From: an uncultured Lachnospiraceae bacterium
Lineage (GTDB): Bacteria; Bacillota; Clostridia; Lachnospirales; Lachnospiraceae
Assembly (NCBI GenBank): GCA_902795625.1
Contig: CADBLW010000099.1
Span: forward strand, 1-5,861
Length of the DNA stretch: 5,861 nucleotides
Reading direction: 5' to 3'
A program made the translations under genes and the position numbers. The number at the start of each line of letters is the position of its first letter. The first letter of the stretch is position 1. Below the pieces are notes generated by a model. It was not told the origin of the DNA. It did no database searches and worked only from the letters and a program-made list of their open reading frames with translations. Positions 1-5,611 of the stretch are shown piece after piece.

Positions 1-563
1 TAAAACTCGTCGTCAAATCCGCGCACCAGCGGTTCGCGGCGGTTCATCACGCGGTGTTTGAACAGTCCGAACATTTTCCGCTGAAGAGGGATCTTCGGGA
101 TCCCGTAGTGGTAATACAGCGCCGCCTGCGCGCCCCAGCAGATGTGCAGCGTGCTTGTGACGTTCGTCTTGCTCCACTCCATGATCTGCACGAGTTCATC
201 CCAGTAGGCAACCTCCGTAAACTCCATCTGTTCCACCGGAGCTCCCGTGATGATCAGTCCGTCGAACCGACGGTTCTTCACGTCCTCGAAGGTCAGATAA
301 AACTGGTCGAGGTGGTTCTTCGCCGTGTTTTTGCCGGTATACGACGCCGTGGTCAGGAACGTGATGTCGATCTGCAGAGGGGTGTTGGAGAGGCTGCGCA
401 TCAGCTGCAGCTCCGTGTCCTCCTTGAGGGGCATCAGGTTGAGGATCGCGATGGACAGCGGACGGATGTCCTGTGTCGTCGCGCGGTTCTCGTCCATCAC
501 GAATATGTTTTCTTCGATCAGCACCGCTCTTGCCGGCAGATCATTGGCTACTTTGATTGGCAT
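1..563 (-). CDS. metA: Homoserine O-acetyltransferase MetA, N-terminal 187 residues (3' end outside window)
   Basis: MetA transfers an acyl group from acyl-CoA to the hydroxyl of L-homoserine, the first committed step of methionine synthesis, in the cytoplasm. The gene runs off the window at base 1, so only the N-terminal part of a protein usually about 300 residues long is seen. The opening MPIKVANDLP and the block around NLMPLKEDTE (Lys47) are typical of the MetA/HTS family. The glutamine-amidotransferase-like fold supplies the nucleophile Cys142 in HICWGAQAAL. The catalytic His and Glu of the family would lie beyond the window. Residue 111 is Glu (APVEQ). In this family Glu111 is the reported determinant of acetyl-CoA use and Gly of succinyl-CoA use, so acetylation is inferred despite the 'succinyltransferase' label many databases carry. 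The start is ATG at 561-563, with AGGAGG about 9 nt upstream (573-578). It lies 59 nt after ligA with no promoter that I can see between, so co-transcription is likely. Confidence 0.95.
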   Translation of the reverse strand, partial: MPIKVANDLPARAVLIEENIFVMDENRATTQDIRPLSIAILNLMPLKEDTELQLMRSLSNTPLQIDITFLTTASYTGKNTAKNHLDQFYLTFEDVKNRRFDGLIITGAPVEQMEFTEVAYWDELVQIMEWSKTNVTSTLHICWGAQAALYYHYGIPKIPLQRKMFGLFKHRVMNRREPLVRGFDDEF

Positions 564-622
564 GGCTTAACGCCTCCTGTATTCTTTCATATCGCCCGCA
601 AGGGGCTTTTATCAGGCAATCC

Positions 623-2671
623 TCACTCGGAGAGCTTCAGGAAATCCTCCTCCGAGATGATCGGGATCCCCAGCTCCTTCGCCTTCTTGTTCTTGGTGGA
701 ATTGCTCGTCGTATCGTTGTTGATGAGGTAGTCGGTCTTCGCGGAAACCGAGCCGGCAACTTTGCCGCCCCTCGCCTCAATATACTCCTTCACCGCATCC
801 CGATTCGGAAAATGTTCCACACTTCCGGTGATCACGAACGTCTTGCCGGTGATGGCCGTCGTCTGCACCTGCTCGGGTGCCTCGAAGGTGATGACCTCCA
901 GAAGGTTCGCGATCCTTCTGCGGTTCTCTTCGTCCGCCATGTACTCCGTGAAGTTGCCTGCGAGCACGTCGCCGAGACGCGAGATTGAACTGATCTCCTC
1001 CGCCGTCGCCGAGACGATCCGATCCCAGTCGTAATCCATCTCACGGCAGATCAGCTTCGCGTTCGCGAGGCCGATTCCCGGTATTCCGAGGGAGTATAAA
1101 AACTTCGGCATCGCAGCGGTGCGCGCCTTCTCGCAGGCCGCCAGAAGATTGTCGAAGGATCTCTCGCCGAACCCCTCGGTCTGTGTGAGCACCTCGCGAT
1201 GAGCGGAAAGCTTGAACAGATCGGCCGGCTCATGCACGAGTCCGAGCCCGATCAGTTTCTCCAGCGTCGCCTCCGAAAGGCCCTCGATATTCATCGCGTC
1301 GCGCTGAACAAAATGCTCGTACGAACGCACCTTCTTCGCCGTGCAGGCGGGGTTGGTGCAGTACAGAGCCTTCGCCTCGTTCAGCATTCGCACCTCAGTC
1401 GCGCCGCCGCACACAGGACAGGTGTTCGTCACGAAGACGTTGCAGCTGCGAACGCGCTTTGCCGACGCGTCGCAAGTGTTCTCCCCGCCTTGGAAGGCTG
1501 CGTCAAATGCCTCCTCCGACACCGTATTGCCGCTCCTTGTATGGTTGTCCGCGATCTGCGGGATGATCATGTTCGCTTTATATACGTCAATCTGATCTCC
1601 GGGGCCGAGGGCAAGCTCCTCGAGGATGCTCACGTTGTGGACGCTCGCTCTCTTCACGGTCGTCCCCTCGAGTTCCACGGGATCAAAGATCGCCACCGGA
1701 TTCAAAAGGCCGGTCCGGGAAGGACTCCACTCGATCTCCCGAAGCGTCGTCGTTCTCGTCTCATCCTTCCACTTGAACGCGATCGCATCGCGCGGAAACT
1801 TCGCCGTGCGCCCGAGGCTGTTGCCGTACGCGATATCGTTGTAGCACAGCACCAGACCGTCCGACGGAAAATCGTTGGTCTCGATCTTCGCTGCAAATAC
1901 CCTCACGGTCTCCGCGATATTTTCCGAGTTGACGATCATATATTCCACCGGCGAGAAGCCGAGCTCACGCAGGTATTCCATCTGCTCCACGCGCGTGGCA
2001 AACCCGGGCTGGCCGTCCATCGAGATCAGTGTGAACGGGAAGCAGTATACGCTGCGCTGCGCCGTGATCTCGTTGTTCAGCTGCCGCACGGTGCCGCTGC
2101 ATAGGTTGCGCGGGTTCTTGTAACGATCCTCGTCCTTCTCGATGCGGGCGTTGATCTCCTCGAAATCGCTGTAGCGGATCACCGCCTCGCCGCGAAGCAC
2201 CATCTCGCCCTTGTAAGCGATCCGAAGAGGAATGTTCTTGAACACCTTCGCGTTGTTCGTGATGACCTCGCCGATCTCGCCGTTGCCGCGGGTGACCGCC
2301 TTCACAAGCTCGCCGTCGCGGTACGTGAGAACGATCGTGAGACCGTCCATTTTCCACGAGAGCATGCCCTCGTGCTCCCCGAGGAAATCCGCGAGGGCAC
2401 CGACCTCCTTGGTCTTATCGAGAGAAAGCATCGGTGACTCGTGGCGCTCCTTCGGAAGCTCCGAGAGGACCTCGTAGCCGGCGCGCTGCGTCGGACTGTT
2501 GGCCAGCACAAAGCCGGTCTCCTTCTCGAGTCTGACGAGCTCATCGTAGAGCGCGTCGTACTCGAAGTTGCTCATGATCTCGCGGTCTTCCTGCTCGTAC
2601 ACGCGCGCCGCGCGGTCGAGTATGCCCACCAGCTCCCGGATGCGTTCGATTTTATCGGAATTCGTTTCCAT
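623..2671 (-). CDS. ligA: NAD+-dependent DNA ligase LigA, divergent clostridial type
   Basis: LigA seals 3'-OH/5'-phosphate nicks using NAD+, during replication and repair. At 682 residues it is near the family norm and has all domains in order. Domain Ia is at about 5-60 (Y25, E37-Y38-D39). The adenylation domain has nucleophile Lys107 in WKMDG, RGE at 160-162 and NPRN at 186-189. Motif IV, DGLVLC, is at 271-276, and motif V has Lys300 in AIAFKW. An OB fold spans about 305-380. A zinc finger uses Cys418, 421, 438 and 443. A helix-hairpin-helix region spans about 455-590, with GIPGIGLANAK at 529-539, and a BRCT domain spans about 605-682. Several usually fixed positions differ: Ser105 where Glu precedes KxDG, Asn130 in RGNG where RGDG is usual, and Cys276 where motif IV normally ends in Lys. 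Residues about 381-412 are an insertion before the zinc finger. The start is ATG at 2669-2671, with GGAG about 12 nt upstream, a rather long spacing. It lies 99 nt after rluF. Confidence 0.96.
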   Translation of the reverse strand: METNSDKIERIRELVGILDRAARVYEQEDREIMSNFEYDALYDELVRLEKETGFVLANSPTQRAGYEVLSELPKERHESPMLSLDKTKEVGALADFLGEHEGMLSWKMDGLTIVLTYRDGELVKAVTRGNGEIGEVITNNAKVFKNIPLRIAYKGEMVLRGEAVIRYSDFEEINARIEKDEDRYKNPRNLCSGTVRQLNNEITAQRSVYCFPFTLISMDGQPGFATRVEQMEYLRELGFSPVEYMIVNSENIAETVRVFAAKIETNDFPSDGLVLCYNDIAYGNSLGRTAKFPRDAIAFKWKDETRTTTLREIEWSPSRTGLLNPVAIFDPVELEGTTVKRASVHNVSILEELALGPGDQIDVYKANMIIPQIADNHTRSGNTVSEEAFDAAFQGGENTCDASAKRVRSCNVFVTNTCPVCGGATEVRMLNEAKALYCTNPACTAKKVRSYEHFVQRDAMNIEGLSEATLEKLIGLGLVHEPADLFKLSAHREVLTQTEGFGERSFDNLLAACEKARTAAMPKFLYSLGIPGIGLANAKLICREMDYDWDRIVSATAEEISSISRLGDVLAGNFTEYMADEENRRRIANLLEVITFEAPEQVQTTAITGKTFVITGSVEHFPNRDAVKEYIEARGGKVAGSVSAKTDYLINNDTTSNSTKNKKAKELGIPIISEEDFLKLSE

Positions 2672-2695
2672 ATCGTCTGTTGTCTCCTGCCATGT

Positions 2696-2714
2696 CGGTT
2701 TCCCGTTGAAACCG
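2696..2714. repeat. Perfect 7-bp inverted repeat in the rluF-ligA gap
   Basis: CGGTTTC (2696-2702) and GAAACCG (2708-2714) flank a 5-base loop. The repeat is about 25 nt upstream of the ligA start and just before its ribosome site. No T-run follows on either strand, so it is not a standard terminator. It could be an mRNA hairpin in the leader of ligA. The rest of the 99-nt gap shows no clear promoter. Confidence 0.5.
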
Positions 2715-2770
2715 TCGGTACTGTTATGCCCGAAACTACTGTTCGCTGAAATCTTCCCGCACCGCGCTCC

Positions 2771-3487
2771 TTACAGCAGCCGGTACAGTTCCTTCCGCTC
2801 CTCCGCCGACACCTCGCGGTACTGTCCCTTTTCAAGGGTTCCGAGAGAGATGTTCATCACGCGGATGCGCTTTAAGTATGTCACGCGGAAGCCGAAATAC
2901 TCACACATACGACGGATCTGCCGGTTCATTCCCTGGATCAGTACGATGGAAAATGTCTTCTCCCCGGTCCTTCGGATCTTCGCCGGTGCAGTGACCTTTC
3001 CGAGGATTGGCACGCCCTTCGTCATTCCGACGAGGAACTCATCCGTGAGCGGCTTGTCCACCGCGACCACATACTCCTTCTCGTGGCGGTCCCCCGCCTT
3101 AGCGATGCGGTACGCCAGATCCCCGTTGTTCGTGAGCAGGATCAGCCCGCTGGAATTCTTGTCGAGGCGCCCTACCGTGTAGATGCGCTTCGGATACTTC
3201 AGAAAATCAATGATGTTGTCCGGGTTGCTGCGGTCCGAGGTGCACTCGATACCCTTCGGCTTGTAGCACGCAAGGAGAATGTCCTCTTCCTCCTTCTTCG
3301 CTTCCGCACCGGCCACTACGACCTTCTGTCCGGGCAACACACGGTCGCCCGCCTTCGCGGTCACGCCGTCGATCGTCACCTGCCCGGCTTCCACCAGACG
3401 GTCCGCTTCACGACGTGAGCAGATCCCCGCCTCACTCAGATATTTGTTGATGCGCACACCTTCCGCATTCTGATTGTTGTCATCCAT
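2771..3487 (-). CDS. rluF: 23S rRNA pseudouridine synthase, RluF type (RsuA family)
   Basis: The protein is predicted to isomerise a uridine of 23S rRNA to pseudouridine; E. coli RluF targets U2604. It has 238 residues. An N-terminal S4 RNA-binding domain covers about 11-58 (INKYLSEAGICSRREADRLV). The RsuA/RluB/E/F catalytic domain follows, with the nucleophile Asp109 in GRLDKNSSGLILLTNNGD. The run HEKEYVVAVDKPLTDEF, then GVPILG and later GMNRQIRRMCEYFG, fits RluF better than RluB or RluE. It is shorter than E. coli RluF (about 290 residues), lacking that protein's basic C-terminal tail. The start chosen is ATG 3485-3487, with GGGAG about 10 nt upstream. The frame remains open to a GTG at 3568, but that adds 27 residues with no family resemblance and no ribosome site. 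It is first in a likely rluF-ligA-metA transcript. The exact rRNA target in this organism is inferred. Confidence 0.86.
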   Translation of the reverse strand: MDDNNQNAEGVRINKYLSEAGICSRREADRLVEAGQVTIDGVTAKAGDRVLPGQKVVVAGAEAKKEEEDILLACYKPKGIECTSDRSNPDNIIDFLKYPKRIYTVGRLDKNSSGLILLTNNGDLAYRIAKAGDRHEKEYVVAVDKPLTDEFLVGMTKGVPILGKVTAPAKIRRTGEKTFSIVLIQGMNRQIRRMCEYFGFRVTYLKRIRVMNISLGTLEKGQYREVSAEERKELYRLL

Positions 3488-3606
3488 ATTTGTCTGTCTC
3501 CCGACTGTCAATCCGTTCGCTTGCGGGCATTTTCGCGGGAATTTGCGGTAAAACCGCGTCATGATCACGGACGCTTTTCCGCGACAGTTTCCCGACTGCC
3601 CATAGT
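3488..3606 (-). other. Leader of the rluF transcript with repeats and small hairpins
   Basis: This non-coding stretch of about 118 nt lies between the inferred start of transcription and the rluF ATG. It contains a small perfect hairpin (GCGGT, 3-nt loop, ACCGC at 3545-3557). It also contains an exact 9-base direct repeat (TCCCGACTG on the plus strand) at 3590-3598 and 3499-3507. The second copy overlaps the region just upstream of and including the rluF ribosome site. ACTGTC in the distal copy (3583-3588) is complementary to GACAGT next to the ribosome site (3504-3509). No known riboswitch class is recognised. Confidence 0.45.
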
Positions 3607-3612
3607 CGATTT

Positions 3613-3641
3613 ATTGTATCATGTTTCCCCGTTTTTCACAA
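3613..3641 (-). promoter_or_regulatory. Sigma-A type promoter for rluF (probably rluF-ligA-metA)
   Basis: On the minus strand there is -35 TTGTGA (3636-3641, 4 of 6 consensus), a 17-nt spacer and -10 TACAAT (3613-3618, 5 of 6), with a TG one base upstream forming an extended -10. The -35 is only four bases past the T-run of the preceding terminator. Transcription would start near 3606. No comparably good promoter is seen before ligA or metA, so these three genes are inferred to share this one. Confidence 0.78.
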
Positions 3642-3645
3642 GCAC

Positions 3646-3675
3646 AAAAAAGGGACCGCCATGGTGAGCGGTCCC
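3646..3675 (-). terminator. Intrinsic terminator after the paralogue operon
   Basis: On the minus strand GGGACCGC (3668-3675) pairs perfectly with GCGGTCCC (3652-3659) around an 8-nt loop, followed by six T (3646-3651). It lies about 18 nt past the stop codon of paralogue B and isolates that operon from rluF-ligA-metA. Confidence 0.94.
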
Positions 3676-3693
3676 GCATCATTTTCCGAACAA

Positions 3694-4554
3694 TTATGCC
3701 TTTTCAAACGCCTCTTTGGTCTCCTTCAGCGCCTTCAGTTCAAAGAACACTGAGACAGCCGAGAACGCAAATGTCAGGATCAGGAATCCGTAAGACCATT
3801 TCAGGTACTCGGACACGCTTTCCAGGTAGGACGCGCCCAGATCGTCGATCTGCGTCATCAGACCCGGATACGGGTTCTCGATCGCGGTTTCTATTCCGAC
3901 CATCCGGATCTCAAAGAGAAATGTCGTGCCGAACGTGAGAAGCACCATCAGGAAATAGATCTTCCAGTAGAGTGTCCAGCGGTCATGAGCCGTTTGAAAT
4001 TTCGGCAGGCACAGCTTGCTCATGCCGTCGCAGTAGAACTTGTAGAACAGAACGCCGAGAATAAGCGTCGCGATATTCACGACCGCATGGTCCGTGAACA
4101 GCTGCACTCCCATAAGCGTGACCATCGCGATCCCGAAATAGACCGCTCTCCGGAAATACACCCGGATGTCCGACAGGCGATGGAGCTCGTATACGATCTT
4201 CACCATAAGCCCGAACTCGACAACCGCAAGGAAGATCACGATCCATCCGATGATCAGTTCATTGTCCTCAAGCCCTGTCTCGCTTAAGCTGTTGTTGAGA
4301 TACCGCCCTGTCTGAAAGACAAGAAACACACCCGCCAGCATCGCCGCACACATGGCAAACAGATAATACACATTCAGCCGATAAAGCTTGTTGATCGGAT
4401 CGATCGCCTTCTTGCAATCCCCGCTGTCCACCTGCTCTGCCGCAAGATCTTCGGGAGTGGCATCGGGATCCGTCGCACGAAACAACTCTGCTCCGCACGA
4501 GGGACAGGTTTCCGTTCCTTCCTTCACCTTCGCACCGCAACTTTTGCACAACAT
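3694..4554 (-). CDS. Zinc-ribbon multi-pass membrane protein, function unknown (paralogue B)
   Basis: I do not recognise a named family. The 286-residue protein opens with a zinc ribbon: Cys3, Cys6, Cys17 and Cys20, in the pattern CxxCG and CPxCG. An acidic linker (about 27-48) follows. A membrane domain then has hydrophobic stretches at about 61-82, 100-120, 137-152, 158-172, 197-218 and 252-272, suggesting five or six helices. Between helices lies a polar segment with Y174-C175-x-G-M178, L181-C182-x-P184, A189-H-D-R-W193 and Y196-W197. The next gene upstream, paralogue A, shares all of these, plus the DPI motif (52-54 here), an LVK/MVK...RLxDI segment (about 117-130) and a closing FELxALK (270-276). 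The start is ATG 4552-4554 behind GGGGAGG with 8 nt spacing. A GTG at 4581 would overlap the upstream stop but places that ribosome site inside the gene, so it is disfavoured. It begins 23 nt after paralogue A and ends just before a terminator. A membrane sensor or scaffold role would be a guess. Confidence 0.92.
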   Translation of the reverse strand: MLCKSCGAKVKEGTETCPSCGAELFRATDPDATPEDLAAEQVDSGDCKKAIDPINKLYRLNVYYLFAMCAAMLAGVFLVFQTGRYLNNSLSETGLEDNELIIGWIVIFLAVVEFGLMVKIVYELHRLSDIRVYFRRAVYFGIAMVTLMGVQLFTDHAVVNIATLILGVLFYKFYCDGMSKLCLPKFQTAHDRWTLYWKIYFLMVLLTFGTTFLFEIRMVGIETAIENPYPGLMTQIDDLGASYLESVSEYLKWSYGFLILTFAFSAVSVFFELKALKETKEAFEKA

Positions 4555-4577
4555 ATTCAGTACCTCCCCTATAGTTA

Positions 4578-5465
4578 TCACAACCGCTCAATTGACTTAA
4601 TCGTAGTCTTCAACGCGATCAGCTCAAACACCGAATCCAGGATTGCCACGAGCGAACTTCCCACAACCAGAATGTTTGTCCAGCGAAGAAGATCTCTTAA
4701 GATCTCTTCTTCCGTCCTTCCGACTTTTCGTGCCGCTTCCCCGGTCAGATCAAAAAGGCTCACCTGGAGCGTCTCATTCGCCAGCGCAGCCATCTTCACT
4801 CCGACAACAATGGCGAAGATAACCGTGATTATCGTGGTAATAACATATACCGTCCAGTATTTTACCCAGCGATCATGCGCATCCATGCAATGCGGCATAC
4901 ACAGCTCATACATGCCCTCGCAATACTTTTTGCAGAACAGAATGCCGACCACGGCATCCGCCAGATCGATCAGTGAGCTGTCCACAAAGACACCGATCAA
5001 GCTCAGTACGATTGAAACAACAGCATAGTACGTTGCGTTCCGGAACGCAGACTCAATATCCGCAAGCCGGAAAATCTCTCTGGCAACCTTGACGAGCAGA
5101 CCAATTTGGATCAGGCTGAGAACTCTGCCGATCCACACGAGCGTCTCACCCATCGCGTTCAACTTGTCACCGTCCAGATCGCTTCCGATATACTGTCCCG
5201 CGTTATACAGCGCAATGAACGCCAATACAAGACTGATGCATACGATAACAAAAATACATATGCGCATTTTGTATATCGTCCGGATCGGATCCAGCGCATT
5301 CTTCTGTCTCCTGGTATCACTCACAAGATCAATATCCCGAAGTTCAAACATATTCTTCTTCAGGGAATCGATTCCGGTTATCGACCGGGATAACGTTTCC
5401 TCCCCGCATATCGGGCAGACCGTCATTCCGTCCCTGATGGAAGCTCCACAACTGGTACAACGCAT
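4578..5465 (-). CDS. Zinc-ribbon multi-pass membrane protein, function unknown (paralogue A)
   Basis: No named family is recognised. The protein has 295 residues. A zinc ribbon with Cys3, Cys6, Cys17 and Cys20 comes first, then a charged linker of about 35 residues and the L58-D-P-I61 motif. Hydrophobic stretches lie at about 69-88, 107-127, 146-162, 164-178, 204-225 and 263-280. The conserved polar segment holds Y181-C182-x-G-M185, L188-C189-x-P191, A196-H-D-R-W200 and Y203-W204, with extra Cys178 and Cys193 not found in paralogue B. A hydrophilic loop (about 226-262) separates the last two helices. There is no cleavable signal peptide; the ribbon is probably cytoplasmic, by inference. The start is ATG 5463-5465, preceded by a G-rich ribosome site (GGGGGGTG, about 6 nt spacing). 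The in-frame TTG at 5489 lies upstream of that site and is rejected. Its composition looks more AT-rich than that of ligA. It is first in a two-gene operon, with its own promoter just after the tmRNA terminator. Confidence 0.92.
   Translation of the reverse strand: MRCTSCGASIRDGMTVCPICGEETLSRSITGIDSLKKNMFELRDIDLVSDTRRQKNALDPIRTIYKMRICIFVIVCISLVLAFIALYNAGQYIGSDLDGDKLNAMGETLVWIGRVLSLIQIGLLVKVAREIFRLADIESAFRNATYYAVVSIVLSLIGVFVDSSLIDLADAVVGILFCKKYCEGMYELCMPHCMDAHDRWVKYWTVYVITTIITVIFAIVVGVKMAALANETLQVSLFDLTGEAARKVGRTEEEILRDLLRWTNILVVGSSLVAILDSVFELIALKTTIKSIERL
4685..4712. repeat. 10-bp tandem duplication nested in an inverted repeat, inside paralogue A
   Basis: AAGATCTCTT occurs twice back to back (4689-4698 and 4699-4708). 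The outer sequence also forms perfect 8-bp inverted arms, GAAGAAGA (4685-4692) and TCTTCTTC (4705-4712). It encodes EEILRDLL in the hydrophilic loop before the last membrane segment. The frame stays open through it. Confidence 0.7.
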
Positions 5466-5525
5466 ATAAACACCCCCCTTTTGAATCAACTGCGAAATAC
5501 CTTACTCATTTGAAGCCTTTCGGAT

Positions 5526-5554
5526 ATACTATCACGAAAAATGCATTGTGTCAA
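5526..5554 (-). promoter_or_regulatory. Sigma-A type promoter for the paralogue operon
   Basis: On the minus strand there is a perfect -35 TTGACA (5549-5554), a 17-nt spacer and -10 TAGTAT (5526-5531), with a TG one base upstream of the -10 (extended -10). Transcription would start near 5519, giving a leader of about 53 nt before paralogue A. This promoter and leader, with the preceding terminator, account for the gap 5466-5611. Confidence 0.86.
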
Positions 5555-5575
5555 TATCATTTACCACAAGATTGC

Positions 5576-5602
5576 AAAAAAAGCGCTCCTTTCGAAGCGC
5601 TT
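5576..5602 (-). terminator. Intrinsic terminator of the tmRNA gene
   Basis: On the minus strand a 9-bp stem (AAGCGCTTC with GGAGCGCTT, including one T-G pair) closes a GAAA tetraloop. A run of seven T follows, partly overlapping the stem base. It begins about 10 nt after the tmRNA 3' end and separates it from the promoter of the next operon. Confidence 0.94.
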
Positions 5603-5611
5603 CTGTCCTGA

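Noticed and set aside
594..610. Possible terminator (GCCC/GGGC followed by TTTT) in the ligA-metA gap
   Set aside because: The stem has only four pairs and the T-run is on the plus strand, where there is no gene to terminate.
564..622. SAM riboswitch, T-box or separate promoter ahead of metA
   Set aside because: Only 59 bases separate ligA and metA. They hold a ribosome site and no room for a known methionine riboswitch, and no convincing -35/-10 pair is visible.
1199..2104. A 301-codon open frame on the plus strand, and other plus-strand frames across ligA, rluF and the paralogues
   Set aside because: They lie antisense to well-supported genes, show no recognisable domains and have Arg/His/Leu-rich composition typical of antisense shadows in GC-rich DNA.
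3488..3568. N-terminal extension of RluF starting at the GTG at 3568
   Set aside because: The 27 extra residues resemble no RluF N-terminus and have no ribosome site, while the ATG at 3485-3487 has a good one and leads straight into the S4 domain.
4555..4581. GTG start for paralogue B giving a 4-base overlap with paralogue A
   Set aside because: The strong GGGGAGG ribosome site would fall inside the coding region. The ATG at 4552-4554 is correctly spaced and gives an N-terminus that aligns with paralogue A (M-x-C-x-S-C-G).
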